A stretch of 64,000 nucleotides of DNA from Marinilabilia salmonicolor JCM 21150 (GTDB taxonomy: Bacteria; Bacteroidota; Bacteroidia; Bacteroidales; Marinilabiliaceae), in NCBI RefSeq assembly GCF_000259075.1, contig NZ_AJKI01000010.1, positions 1-64,000 on the forward strand, given 5' to 3'. The notes under the pieces were generated by a model. It searched no databases, was not told where the DNA came from, and was given only the letters and a program-made list of their open reading frames with translations. Shown here piece by piece: positions 8,089 through 16,373 of the stretch (positions within the stretch are counted from its first letter, which is position 1; each line of letters starts with the position of its first letter). A program made the position numbers and the translations under genes.

Positions 8089-9243
8089 CTATTTTTTCTC
8101 CACTTTAACAACAAATGCAGTAAATAAGAGATAAAGCAAACCAGCAAATATCACCAACAGCCCGCCGATTTGTCCTATGGCATCAGAAGCAAGGCCCATC
8201 AATGGAGGAAGAATAGCACCTCCGGCAACACCCATAATCATAAGTCCTGAAATTTCATTTCCCCGCTCAGGTCTTTTCTGCAACGCCAAAGAAAAAATAA
8301 TTGAAAAGATATTAGCCAAAGCAAATCCAATAACGGCAACCATGGTAAAAATAAGAACGGTGCCCGACGAAATCATTAAAAGTACCATTGCACCTATTGC
8401 AACAAACATACTAATCTTAAAAAACCCTCTGGCAGAGAACTTTGCCAGCAATATAGCACCGGTCAGGGCTCCCACAGTCCGGGCCGCAAAATAAGTGCTG
8501 GTTCCCAGCCCTGCTTGCTCCAGAGCCATACCTCCACGCTCCATCAAAAGTTTAGGGGTAACCATATTCATCCCCACATCCGCTCCTACGACAAAGAGAA
8601 TTCCAAAAAACAACAACAATATGGCACGATCGCCTAACAATCCAAATGCCTGACCAAAGGAGGTGGTGGATTCCACTCGCTCATCTTCCGAAATTGGTGT
8701 TAACCACAGCCAAATGGAGGATAAAAGGGTTGCTCCGGCAAAAATAGGAAACAGCATCTTCCAACCTCCCAATGTGGCAGCAGCAAATCCGGCTATAATG
8801 GGGCCTAAAAATGAGGCAATAGCCTTAATAAACTGGCCCAGAGTCAACCGACTGGTTAATTTATCCTGACTTACAACATTGGAAACAAGCGGATTTAGCG
8901 ACACCTGCAAAATAGTATTACCTATTCCCAAAAGAGCAAACGCAATCAAAACAACGATATAATCATAGGCCACCAAAGGCACCAACATCGCACAAAAAGT
9001 GATGACCATACTAAGTAAAACAGTATTCTTTCGCCCTATTTTATTCATTAACATTCCGGTTGGCACCGAAAAAACGGCAAACCATAAAAAAACCATCATA
9101 GGTAACAGATTTGCAATCGAATCACTTAACCCGAAATCTGCCTGAACATAGCTGGTGGAAATCCCCACCACATCAACAAAACCCATGATAAAGAACCCGA
9201 ATAATACGGGCATCACTTTTAAAAAAGAATTTGTTTTACTCAT
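8089..9243 (-). CDS. Sugar MFS transporter (FucP-like)
   Basis: This 384-residue inner-membrane carrier has about twelve hydrophobic segments. The N-terminal half shows VLFGFFIMGFVDVVGISTSY and the MFS signature GMLMNKIGRKNTV between helices 2 and 3. FALLGIGNTILQVSLNPLVS matches the FucP / glucose-galactose-mannose transporter group, where an Asn-rich helix lines the sugar path. The C-terminal half includes LTGAILLAKFSARG and GLMIMGVAGGAILPPLMGLA. It probably imports mannose released in the periplasm by proton symport, feeding the ROK kinase and ManA on the far right. The gene is 43 bp after the T9SS-tagged GH76 and ends at a hairpin. Substrate is inferred from context. Confidence 0.85.
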   Translation of the reverse strand: MSKTNSFLKVMPVLFGFFIMGFVDVVGISTSYVQADFGLSDSIANLLPMMVFLWFAVFSVPTGMLMNKIGRKNTVLLSMVITFCAMLVPLVAYDYIVVLIAFALLGIGNTILQVSLNPLVSNVVSQDKLTSRLTLGQFIKAIASFLGPIIAGFAAATLGGWKMLFPIFAGATLLSSIWLWLTPISEDERVESTTSFGQAFGLLGDRAILLLFFGILFVVGADVGMNMVTPKLLMERGGMALEQAGLGTSTYFAARTVGALTGAILLAKFSARGFFKISMFVAIGAMVLLMISSGTVLIFTMVAVIGFALANIFSIIFSLALQKRPERGNEISGLMIMGVAGGAILPPLMGLASDAIGQIGGLLVIFAGLLYLLFTAFVVKVEKK

Positions 9244-9286
9244 AGAAACTAAAAATTAATGACCATTAAAAATACATTATTGGTAA

Positions 9287-10630
9287 TTATTCAACAATTA
9301 ACTTCTCTGTTCTAACCTGATTATGCTTCTCCATAACAACAAAGTAAATTCCGCGTTCCAATCGGTTAATATTAACTTCAGTTTCACCACTAACTTCCGC
9401 CTTGGTTAAAACAATTTTTCCTGACATATCCATTACATTAATGTTCCCAAGCTCCATACCCATGTCAACAATAAAATACTCATTTGCAGGATTGGGCAAT
9501 ACTGAAAATCCAATATTGTAATCACCAGATTTTTCGAGCATGGAAGAAATTCCGGTTGACTTCAAATCGTTAAAAAGATGAACATTATTCATGATAGCAA
9601 CCCCGGAAGAACTTTCCCATGCATTCAAATAAGCATCTGGCGCACGGTGCCACCATTGGCCCCACATCAAACCACTACTGTTTCTATTATCCCAAGCCTG
9701 TTGAGCATTGTAATTCAACCATGCACCATAAGTTCCTGCAAGCCCCCGGTCTGCAACGAATTTGCAGGCCCAACGCGCGAAAATGCCCTTAAATGCCTGA
9801 CAATCAAAAGTGTCATATTCATCAGGAAGTAACCCGTTTGAATTACACATTTGATTTCGGGTGAAATTCATAGCTTCAATCGAATTAGATAAGTATGAAT
9901 TATTATCAGTAATTGCGAATAACTCATTGCATGCTCCAATATAGGTGCCCTGTGTATAGGTTCGGGGACCTTCGGTAATAACAAAATTTCGATTGATTGC
10001 CCCGTTGATTTTCCCGTTTTCATACAACTTATCATTCATCCAACTTATGATATTTTCCGCTTTTGTTTTGTAATGAGATTCGCCGGTGATATAAAAAAGA
10101 AACATAGCAGTGAGAGCTGCCGGAGCATTAACACAGGCATTTTTTGTTTGTCGGTTGGTAGTCCACCAAATGCCACCATCAATCGTGTTGTCCCAACCCC
10201 GATCCCACACAAGATCAAAATTGAATTTAGCAATGTCCTTCATATAAGAATCGCCATGCATTAAATAGGCTCGAGCTCCCATTAATGCACCCCAAATCAA
10301 ATCATCATTGTATATATTATTTGACCAGTTAGAACCATGAAGATCAACAAAGCCATAAAAAAGATCAGAAACTGCATTTCTCAATCCATTATCCTTACTA
10401 ATAACGGCAGCATCTATCATTGTCTCAATCGCTTCAGCCAGCGTCCAAAAAGACAATGGATCATTCCGGTAAACATCATGATAATAAAAAGCTTTACCTG
10501 AAGCATAATTATTATAGTACGCATTATTGTAACAATCGGCTGCAAGCTTAGCCTCAGACCTTGAGGGTTGAGCATTAAGCCCTGATACTATGCATATACC
10601 AATAAATAGGAAGAGTAGATTTTTTTTCAT
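9287..10630 (-). CDS. GH76 endo-alpha-1,6-mannanase with C-terminal T9SS sorting domain
   Basis: The protein has 447 residues. A type I signal peptide (FLFIGICIVSGLNAQ) leads into a GH76 alpha/alpha-barrel. The paired catalytic aspartates are in NIYNDDLIWGALMGARAYL, and other family stretches are DGGIWWTTNRQTKNACVNAP and TQGTYIGACNELFAIT. From about residue 375 a Por-type secretion-tail domain follows: SVLPNPANEYFIVDMG, NVMDMSGKIVLTKAE, and a final YFVVMEKHNQVRTEKLIVE. GH76 enzymes cut internal alpha-1,6-mannosidic bonds in the mannan backbone. The tail predicts export by the type IX system, so this enzyme may be released or bound to the surface, unlike its two GH76 neighbours. Upstream is a strong hairpin and a small secreted-peptide ORF. 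Confidence 0.92.
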   Translation of the reverse strand: MKKNLLFLFIGICIVSGLNAQPSRSEAKLAADCYNNAYYNNYASGKAFYYHDVYRNDPLSFWTLAEAIETMIDAAVISKDNGLRNAVSDLFYGFVDLHGSNWSNNIYNDDLIWGALMGARAYLMHGDSYMKDIAKFNFDLVWDRGWDNTIDGGIWWTTNRQTKNACVNAPAALTAMFLFYITGESHYKTKAENIISWMNDKLYENGKINGAINRNFVITEGPRTYTQGTYIGACNELFAITDNNSYLSNSIEAMNFTRNQMCNSNGLLPDEYDTFDCQAFKGIFARWACKFVADRGLAGTYGAWLNYNAQQAWDNRNSSGLMWGQWWHRAPDAYLNAWESSSGVAIMNNVHLFNDLKSTGISSMLEKSGDYNIGFSVLPNPANEYFIVDMGMELGNINVMDMSGKIVLTKAEVSGETEVNINRLERGIYFVVMEKHNQVRTEKLIVE

Positions 10631-10659
10631 TTTAAATAGATTTGGTTAGCGGGTATAAT

Positions 10660-10692
10660 GGTTACCACATACCAATATGGCATGTGGTAACC
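10660..10692 (-). promoter_or_regulatory. Strong hairpin before the T9SS GH76 gene
   Basis: The arms GGTTACCACATACCA and TGGCATGTGGTAACC pair at 14 of 15 positions around ATA. The stem lies 30 bp upstream of the GH76 ATG and after the small ORF stop. There is no T run, so an mRNA-stabilising stem, a processing site or a dyad operator is more likely than a terminator. Confidence 0.6.
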
Positions 10693-10734
10693 ACCTAAAA
10701 CATTCCCTTGTCAAGTTTATAGACAAACAGCAAA

Positions 10735-10836
10735 CTAATTCTTGATAAATTTAACAGGAACCTGCTTTTGAGCATCGGCCATTTGCAAGCAAAACATTCC
10801 CATCACAAGACATGTAGTAAAAATCTTTCCTTTCAT
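10735..10836 (-). CDS. 33-residue putative secreted peptide
   Basis: ATG at 10836 opens a 33-codon frame ending in TAG at 10735. Residues 1-22 form a textbook signal peptide: MKGK, a hydrophobic core (IFTTCLVMGMFCLQ), then MADA-Q as the cleavage site. The mature part would be only about 11 residues (QKQVPVKFIKN). The start is preceded by a very A/T-rich leader, as at other genes here. It lies in the same direction as its neighbours, 119 bp after GH125. It could be a real small peptide, a leader controlling the GH76 downstream, or the surviving 5' end of a deleted secreted-enzyme gene. I do not recognise a family. Confidence 0.45.
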   Translation of the reverse strand: MKGKIFTTCLVMGMFCLQMADAQKQVPVKFIKN

Positions 10837-10955
10837 AACTTAAAATTTAAAATAACAAATAAATTAGTCACTTAAGTTTATCTTGTCAGAAAAAGACCCA
10901 TTTCCCATTTTTACAGAAAGTATGCGGCTTTGAACCAATAATCGCCACAGATTTA

Positions 10956-12398
10956 TTATACCTCCAGCAAATTACTCTTTCCAGAATCAACGAGTTTAAG
11001 AATCAACTCTCCAAACAAAGTATTTACCCAGGCAAACCATGATCTGGTAAAATTTGAGGGATCATCCTTGTGAAATGTCTCATGCATAAAACCGGTATCC
11101 GCATCGGTATCTCTTAAGGTTTTAATACACCATTTAATCTCCTTGTCATCATTACTGGTCATGGCTTTCATAATTATACTCATGGGCCATATCATATCGT
11201 AACCAATATGTGGACCTCCAATACCTTCAGCGGCTTTACCTTTAAAGAAATAAGGATTATCATAGCTCCATATCAATTTCCGGGTATTCGCATATACAGG
11301 GTCATTCCTTTTAACAGAATCCAAGTAAGGCAAAGCAATCAAACTTGGGATATTGGCATCGTCCATAAAAGTGGCATTGCCATATCCATCCACTTCAAAA
11401 GCAAATACATCGCCATATTTGGGATGCTTCACAATTCCGTAGTCTTTGACAGCCTGATCCACCTCTGCTGCTAACGCACGACATCTTCCGGCAAATGACG
11501 TATCTCCTGTAACCTGCTCACTGATCTCGGCCATTTGTTTCAGAGATATCACTGCAAAAAGGTTTGAAGGAATTAAAAACCCAAATGTAGTGGCATCATC
11601 AGAAGGACGGAAAGAGGAGTTTATAAGCCCCACCGGTTTCACCGGACGTCCAAGCCCCTCATTGGAGAGGGTATCCAATTGTCTTTCGGTTTTTCTTTGG
11701 AACTTATAGGGCCCTACACCATCTTTTCGCTGTTGTTCGACAAAAGTGTTATAGATGAGCTGAGCTGAACGTTTCCAATCCTGATCAAACACCTTAGTAT
11801 CGCCGGACACTTTCCAGTAATTATAGGCCAACCGTACAGTATAACAAAGAGAGTCTATTTCCCATTTACGTTCGTGAAGTTCGGGCTTCATATCAGTAAT
11901 ATCACTCATCCATTCGGTATCCGGATCGGGCTCTTTGTTGAACGCATTTGCATAAGGATCAACCAGAACACACTGCGTTTGTCGGTTTACAAGACCGGCA
12001 ATCACATCCTTCAACTCCTTATCTTTATTTACCAATGGCAGATAAGGCCATACCTGAGCAGTTGAATCTCTTAACCACATGGCATGAATATCCCCGGTAA
12101 TCACAAAAGTATCGGGCCTGCCATTCTTCATTGAAAACTCAACTGTTGTATCCAGGGTATTAGGAAAACAATTCTCAAACATCCATGCCAGTTTAGGATC
12201 ATTTATTTCTCTTTTGGTCTTTCGGATGGTTGCTTCAACAGCCTTAGAAGTAAAGTTTCGCTTTCCTTCCGGAGGCCGATTGGTGACATAAGATGCGACT
12301 GCACTACCTGCCACGGAAGATGCCAAAACAGGTCCGGACAACGATAAGCCGGCAATGGCAATTCCACCTTTTTTAATAAAATCTCGTCTTGATGTCAT
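10956..12398 (-). CDS. GH125 exo-alpha-1,6-mannosidase, Tat-exported
   Basis: The 480 residues begin with a twin-arginine signal (MTSRRDFIKKGG, then IAIAGLSLSGPVLA), so the enzyme is exported folded to the periplasm. GH125 landmarks are TFVITGDIHAMWLRDSTAQ, VDPYANAFN, WEIDSLCYTVRLAYNYWK, SSFRPSDDATTFGFLIPSN and FMDDANIPSLIALPYL. Near the C-terminus are IGGPHIGYDMIWPMSI and TGFMHETFHKDDP. The family inverts and removes single mannoses from alpha-1,6-linked chains, the step after GH76 has cut the backbone and GH92 has removed branches. The gene begins 12 bp after the GH76 gene, so they are co-transcribed and perhaps translationally linked. Confidence 0.95.
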   Translation of the reverse strand: MTSRRDFIKKGGIAIAGLSLSGPVLASSVAGSAVASYVTNRPPEGKRNFTSKAVEATIRKTKREINDPKLAWMFENCFPNTLDTTVEFSMKNGRPDTFVITGDIHAMWLRDSTAQVWPYLPLVNKDKELKDVIAGLVNRQTQCVLVDPYANAFNKEPDPDTEWMSDITDMKPELHERKWEIDSLCYTVRLAYNYWKVSGDTKVFDQDWKRSAQLIYNTFVEQQRKDGVGPYKFQRKTERQLDTLSNEGLGRPVKPVGLINSSFRPSDDATTFGFLIPSNLFAVISLKQMAEISEQVTGDTSFAGRCRALAAEVDQAVKDYGIVKHPKYGDVFAFEVDGYGNATFMDDANIPSLIALPYLDSVKRNDPVYANTRKLIWSYDNPYFFKGKAAEGIGGPHIGYDMIWPMSIIMKAMTSNDDKEIKWCIKTLRDTDADTGFMHETFHKDDPSNFTRSWFAWVNTLFGELILKLVDSGKSNLLEV

Positions 12399-12410
12399 AA
12401 AATTCAGTTT

Positions 12411-13604
12411 TTAATAATATTTAGATATCGATGCATAAAATTCAATCATACTGGCCTGGTCAAGAAGCCATTTAGGATTTCCATCATCTCCGGCAGCCCA
12501 GCTTTTACTGAACAATCCGTTTTCATCCCGTACATGGTGCCATAAATAATCCAGATTATCTTTAAAGACATCTATATATACAGGATTGTTATTCACGGCA
12601 TACAACTCCTCAAACCCCCTGAACATAATCACATTAAACCAATTATCCGTACCCTTAAACAACCTGACATCATCCCCTTCAGGGATAGAAAAGCTCTCGG
12701 TAAAACGGTTTATTGCAGATTCAGCAATCACCTCTGCTTCGGACAGATAACAGGCTTCCCTGGTAATTTTATATATCATTACAGCAGCCTGAAGCATTTG
12801 ACCCGTATTGTAAGTAAACTTTCTCCGATCAATTCTGCCATCCAAAGCTAAATTATCGAAATATAGATGATCCTCAGGATCCTGTAAATTATCTTTTGTC
12901 CAATGATAGATCTTCTTTCCCCAGTCCAAATAGTAGTCATCCTGAGTCACCTCAAACAATTTAAAGGCAAGGACCGCTGCAGGAGCATTTGAACAGGTGT
13001 TTTTTGATGCTTTCTTTTGTTCACACCAATAAATACCCCCTCCCAGTTGACTGTCCCAACCACTCAGAATAAACTTCCAGAGCGTCTCGGACCTGTCGAG
13101 ATAGGCCTGTTCGTTGGTTAACTGAAATGCTTCCAGAAAATCAATGGCCAGCCAGATATTGTCATCATAAAACCGGTCACTCTCACCTGCCTGAACAATA
13201 TAAGACTGGTAACAGGCCGGCTCACGTTTATCATCATAATAATTCTCAAGCCCCGGAACAATGATCTCATTCAAAATCTCTTCATAATCGGAATCATGCG
13301 TTTCTCTCAACAATGCATTTACACCCGAGAATATTCCCGATGTAGGCCAAAGATAGGCAACACGCTTCCCTTGAAGCGTATCTTCACCGGCCAGGTAAGT
13401 TGCTTTATTACTCTCCTGATAAGGATAGGTTTCATTAAACAAATGCTTAAAACCTCCATCATAAAGTTCCAGCACACGATTGAGTGTAATCTCACTCTTT
13501 TCAAGGTATTGTGATGATTCACGACCATCATTAAAACCCGTCAACAACGATGTAGCCATGATAAGGCTCGCACCTAAAACCATTTTCCTTTTTCCATTTC
13601 CCAT
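12411..13604 (-). CDS. GH76 endo-alpha-1,6-mannanase
   Basis: The open frame extends to a TTG at 13670, but ATG at 13604 places a signal peptide right at the start (MGNGKRK, then MVLGASLIMATSLLTG). I therefore use that start, giving 397 residues. GH76 features include the catalytic pair in SDRFYDDNIWLAIDFLEAF, LGGGIYWCEQKKASKNTCS, and YNTGQMLQAAVMIYKIT. LFKGTDNWFNVIMFRGFEEL and the ending NPKWLLDQASMIEFYASI complete the barrel. No lipobox Cys follows the hydrophobic core, so a soluble periplasmic protein is predicted. The gene is between GH92 and GH125, so the three backbone and branch activities are encoded together. Confidence 0.9.
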   Translation of the reverse strand: MGNGKRKMVLGASLIMATSLLTGFNDGRESSQYLEKSEITLNRVLELYDGGFKHLFNETYPYQESNKATYLAGEDTLQGKRVAYLWPTSGIFSGVNALLRETHDSDYEEILNEIIVPGLENYYDDKREPACYQSYIVQAGESDRFYDDNIWLAIDFLEAFQLTNEQAYLDRSETLWKFILSGWDSQLGGGIYWCEQKKASKNTCSNAPAAVLAFKLFEVTQDDYYLDWGKKIYHWTKDNLQDPEDHLYFDNLALDGRIDRRKFTYNTGQMLQAAVMIYKITREACYLSEAEVIAESAINRFTESFSIPEGDDVRLFKGTDNWFNVIMFRGFEELYAVNNNPVYIDVFKDNLDYLWHHVRDENGLFSKSWAAGDDGNPKWLLDQASMIEFYASISKYY

Positions 13605-13678
13605 ACCATCTGATTTTAATTGATCAATGTAATCTGTATTTTTGAACTTTGACTTCTCTATATCCTTCAATGTCCAGT

Positions 13679-15832
13679 CTAATCAACATTAAGTTCTTGC
13701 TCTGTAGTAATTATTAAATCATCGCAATGAACTAGGTCTTTGTGCGACACAAAATATCCATCTACCGTGGCATCATCACACGAAATGAGGGATATTTCTT
13801 TTCCGGTGCCTCTTTTCTGAATATTCACGGTATGCTCACGGCTCAAACGCAGTTCAACTTTGTCGAAAAGAGGAACTGAAACGATGTATTCATCATCTGC
13901 AGGAGAATATGGATACAAGCCCATTGCACTAAATACATACCAGGCAGACATCTCTCCAGCATCATCCATTCCGCAAAGCGCAAGACCTGATTCTCCCATT
14001 CCATAAAAATGATTCATCAAAGAATCGAGAAGTTGCTGAGATTTGTTTTGCTTACCCACAAAGTAGTACAAATAAGGAAAACTATGATCGGGCTGGTTGC
14101 CATGACAATATTGTCCAATAAAAGAAGATACATTTCGCGCAATATAGTTCCCATTCCACGGAACAGAGAACAGGGAATCCAACTTACTTTCAAACAGATC
14201 GGCACCTCCATACAATTCAATTAGCCCCTTTGTATCATGTGGAACAAAGAATGATGACTGCCAGGCATTCGCTTCCCTATACATATATTCATAATAAGGA
14301 TATTCTGCATTAAAGTTACTTACCCATTGACCATTCTCAAGCCGACCGCGCATTAATCCGGTAGAAGAATCAAAAAGATTTACGTAATTCCCGCTGCGCT
14401 GCATCAACATTTCATAATCTTCCTCCCTTCCCAATTGGCGAGCCAACAGAGCAACTGCGTAATCATCATAAGCATACTCAAGAGTTTTGGTAACACCGGC
14501 TTTTGCCCTGGTTTCCACATGAGGGCTGTCCACTTCCGGTGTTGCGATATAACCTTTCTCCATATACTCACTGATAAATGGACGCGTTCCACCCTCAATA
14601 GTGGCATTCCTTAACAGTAAGTTATAAGCTTTTCCCAGATCAAACCCATTTATACCTCTTAGATAGGATCCGCTTATAAATGGAGCTGCATGATCTCCAT
14701 GGAAAAATGTAGGAATAAAACCGGTAATTTCGCCCCTGTCAATCAATGACCGGATTACATCATTGGTAACCCCTGGGGACAACATTCCCAGCAAAACAAG
14801 TTTATTTCTATAGGTATCCCATAGCGACGGGTTGGTATAATATTTAAAGTCCTTCTTTACAATCTCTCCCCCTACATTAAGAAATTCTCCATTCACATCG
14901 CTTCGTAAGGCAGGCCATAGAAACGAACGATACAAAGAAGAATAAAACAGCTCCTTTTGCCGCTGTGTTCCACCTGAAACTTTTACTTTCGAGAGCAATT
15001 GCTCCCATTCCATTGCAGCATCCCTGCGAACCTCTTCAAACTGTTTCGTTCCAACCTCGCTCTGAAGATTTTCCTTTGCATTTTCAACACTCACAAAAGA
15101 TAGCCCGATTTTTAACTCGATCATTTCAGTATCATTGTCAAAAGAGATCACAAACAGGTGTTTCTGACCGTTGGTCAGTGAGTCGAGGCTTTTTATTGAT
15201 TTGTTTGTTTCCGCATAAAAAAAGATTTTATTTCCTGTTTCCTGATATCCTTTTAATACCTTCTCTCCTTCCTGCTCCAGATTCCAGCCGCGAACTCTTT
15301 CATTGGATCTGGAAAGATTGAACAACAATTTCCTGTCTCCGTTCTCGCGAAACCTGTATTGATGATACCCGCAACGAAGCGTTGAGGTTAATTTTACATC
15401 CGTCTTATAACGGTCAAGAAAAACTTCGTAAAAACCCGGGGAAGCATCTTCCTTTTCATGGCTGAAGGAAGAACCAAAATCATCAATTCCAAAAGAACCG
15501 GAAACAGGCATTACCGGAATATTGCACAAATTCCAATGCCCTTTATTGGTATGTGTAAATCCGGAAATTACCGAATCTTCATATTCATATCCTGCTCCAC
15601 TTCCAAACTCTGTAACAGGGCTTAACTGAACCATTGCATTGGGTCGGGATGCGCCCGGGAAAGTTAATCCGGCCCAAACCCGCCAACCCTCACGGGGAAT
15701 GTACCCGACATCCACACTATCAACCAACGGAGCCGTTCCAAGAAAAGGATTTACATACTCAGTAATACGGGGTTGATAATGGCTGCACCCAAGAGTTAAA
15801 AGACCAAGAATTACAATGACTGTTTCTTTCAT
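13679..15832 (-). CDS. GH92 exo-alpha-mannosidase, lipoprotein (divergent subgroup)
   Basis: This 717-residue protein has a lipoprotein signal (VIVILGLLTLGCSHYQ). GH92 hallmarks are YVNPFLGTAP, FPGASRPNAMVQLSP, a VISGFTHTN motif, SLWDTYRNKLVLLGML, and EYAYDDYAVALLAR. EANAWQSSFFVPHD carries the probable catalytic-acid Glu, and GMDDAGEMSAWYVFSAMG carries the base aspartates. Family members are Ca-dependent, inverting exo-mannosidases that remove alpha-1,2, -1,3 or -1,4 mannose from side chains. It departs from the other GH92 proteins here in EANAW (for EGNSW) and in HGNQPDHSFPYLY. Its start region is one copy of a repeat also found upstream of SusC. It heads a GH92-GH76-GH125 run. Confidence 0.9.
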   Translation of the reverse strand: MKETVIVILGLLTLGCSHYQPRITEYVNPFLGTAPLVDSVDVGYIPREGWRVWAGLTFPGASRPNAMVQLSPVTEFGSGAGYEYEDSVISGFTHTNKGHWNLCNIPVMPVSGSFGIDDFGSSFSHEKEDASPGFYEVFLDRYKTDVKLTSTLRCGYHQYRFRENGDRKLLFNLSRSNERVRGWNLEQEGEKVLKGYQETGNKIFFYAETNKSIKSLDSLTNGQKHLFVISFDNDTEMIELKIGLSFVSVENAKENLQSEVGTKQFEEVRRDAAMEWEQLLSKVKVSGGTQRQKELFYSSLYRSFLWPALRSDVNGEFLNVGGEIVKKDFKYYTNPSLWDTYRNKLVLLGMLSPGVTNDVIRSLIDRGEITGFIPTFFHGDHAAPFISGSYLRGINGFDLGKAYNLLLRNATIEGGTRPFISEYMEKGYIATPEVDSPHVETRAKAGVTKTLEYAYDDYAVALLARQLGREEDYEMLMQRSGNYVNLFDSSTGLMRGRLENGQWVSNFNAEYPYYEYMYREANAWQSSFFVPHDTKGLIELYGGADLFESKLDSLFSVPWNGNYIARNVSSFIGQYCHGNQPDHSFPYLYYFVGKQNKSQQLLDSLMNHFYGMGESGLALCGMDDAGEMSAWYVFSAMGLYPYSPADDEYIVSVPLFDKVELRLSREHTVNIQKRGTGKEISLISCDDATVDGYFVSHKDLVHCDDLIITTEQELNVD

Positions 15833-15870
15833 CCGTATAAAATTTACTTATTATAGTCGGATTGAACTCG
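15826..15870 (-). repeat. Repeat element copy C, overlapping the GH92 start
   Basis: The block shares 21 consecutive bases with copy B at 23874 and a second 15-bp block at 14/15, with 9 bp instead of 12 bp between them. It contains the real GH92 start codon (TATACGGATGAAAG). It could be a shared 5' leader or operator carried by two transcription units. Confidence 0.65.
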
Positions 15871-16373
15871 CAATCCCTTTATACATGCACTTTTGTAGCA
15901 AGTTTGAGGAATCAAAGTTCCATACTCGTTTCATCCGTATAATTTTAATCTAAGTTATTGATCTTAACACTTCATTGATCCACTGTAAGTGTTTGATAAT
16001 TTATTGCTTATGCACCCAACAATGGAACGCGAAACGCTCTTATAATAAAAACTTTGCGTCTTTGCATCTTTGCGTTTATGCTTTTTTTAACGGCCTATTG
16101 TGATCTTAATAGGTCTATGATTACACCTACTCAAAATACAATACAGAAAGGCAATTTTCGGGCCCTCTCTTCAAACAAATGAAACCTCAAAAATCATCTT
16201 TCTGTATTTTAAGAAATGTTCAAAAACCACCCGACTCCCGAAACCTGTCAGTGATTCTTCAAGCAAACTGAAACCAGTGAAAATCTGGGGCTTTCAATTG
16301 GCAAAAACAGCAAACCATTATTCAAGGTAATCCGATGGTTTTATCACAAATCCCAAAACCAATACAACAAATC
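15833..16373. other. Intergenic region upstream of GH92
   Basis: This 541-bp gap separates the SusCDE-GH76 group from the GH92-GH76-GH125 group and probably carries a promoter for the latter. It contains repeat copies A and C and a short tandem run of CTTTGCGT-like octamers around 16055-16080. A 27-codon frame starting in copy A has no recognisable product. Confidence 0.5.
15929..15962 (-). repeat. Repeat element copy A, upstream of GH92
   Basis: This block matches copy B (23876-23910) at about 31 of 35 positions, including CAATAACTTAGAT and TATACGGATGAAA on the minus strand. It lies about 100 bp upstream of the GH92 start, where a regulator site would be expected. Confidence 0.6.

Larger units (their letters stand above)
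10631..10955. other. Intergenic region between GH125 and the T9SS GH76
   Basis: This 325-bp gap inside a minus-strand gene run holds a 33-codon ORF with a signal peptide (10735-10836) and a 33-nt hairpin (10660-10692) just before the GH76 start. Nothing else was recognised. Confidence 0.6.

Noticed and set aside
7956-8147. 63-codon minus-strand frame after the MFS transporter
   Set aside because: It overlaps the transporter's 3' end and the terminator hairpin; its hydrophobic start is the transporter's last helix read out of frame.
12411-13670. TTG at 13670 as the GH76 start
   Set aside because: It would put 22 polar residues before the signal peptide; ATG at 13604 places the signal peptide at the N-terminus.
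15850-15937. 27-codon frame starting in repeat copy A
   Set aside because: The start is explained by the repeat itself, and the product has no recognisable feature.
16055-16080. CTTTGCGT-type tandem octamers as a CRISPR or iteron array
   Set aside because: Only about three imperfect units without spacers; looks like a common short intergenic repeat.
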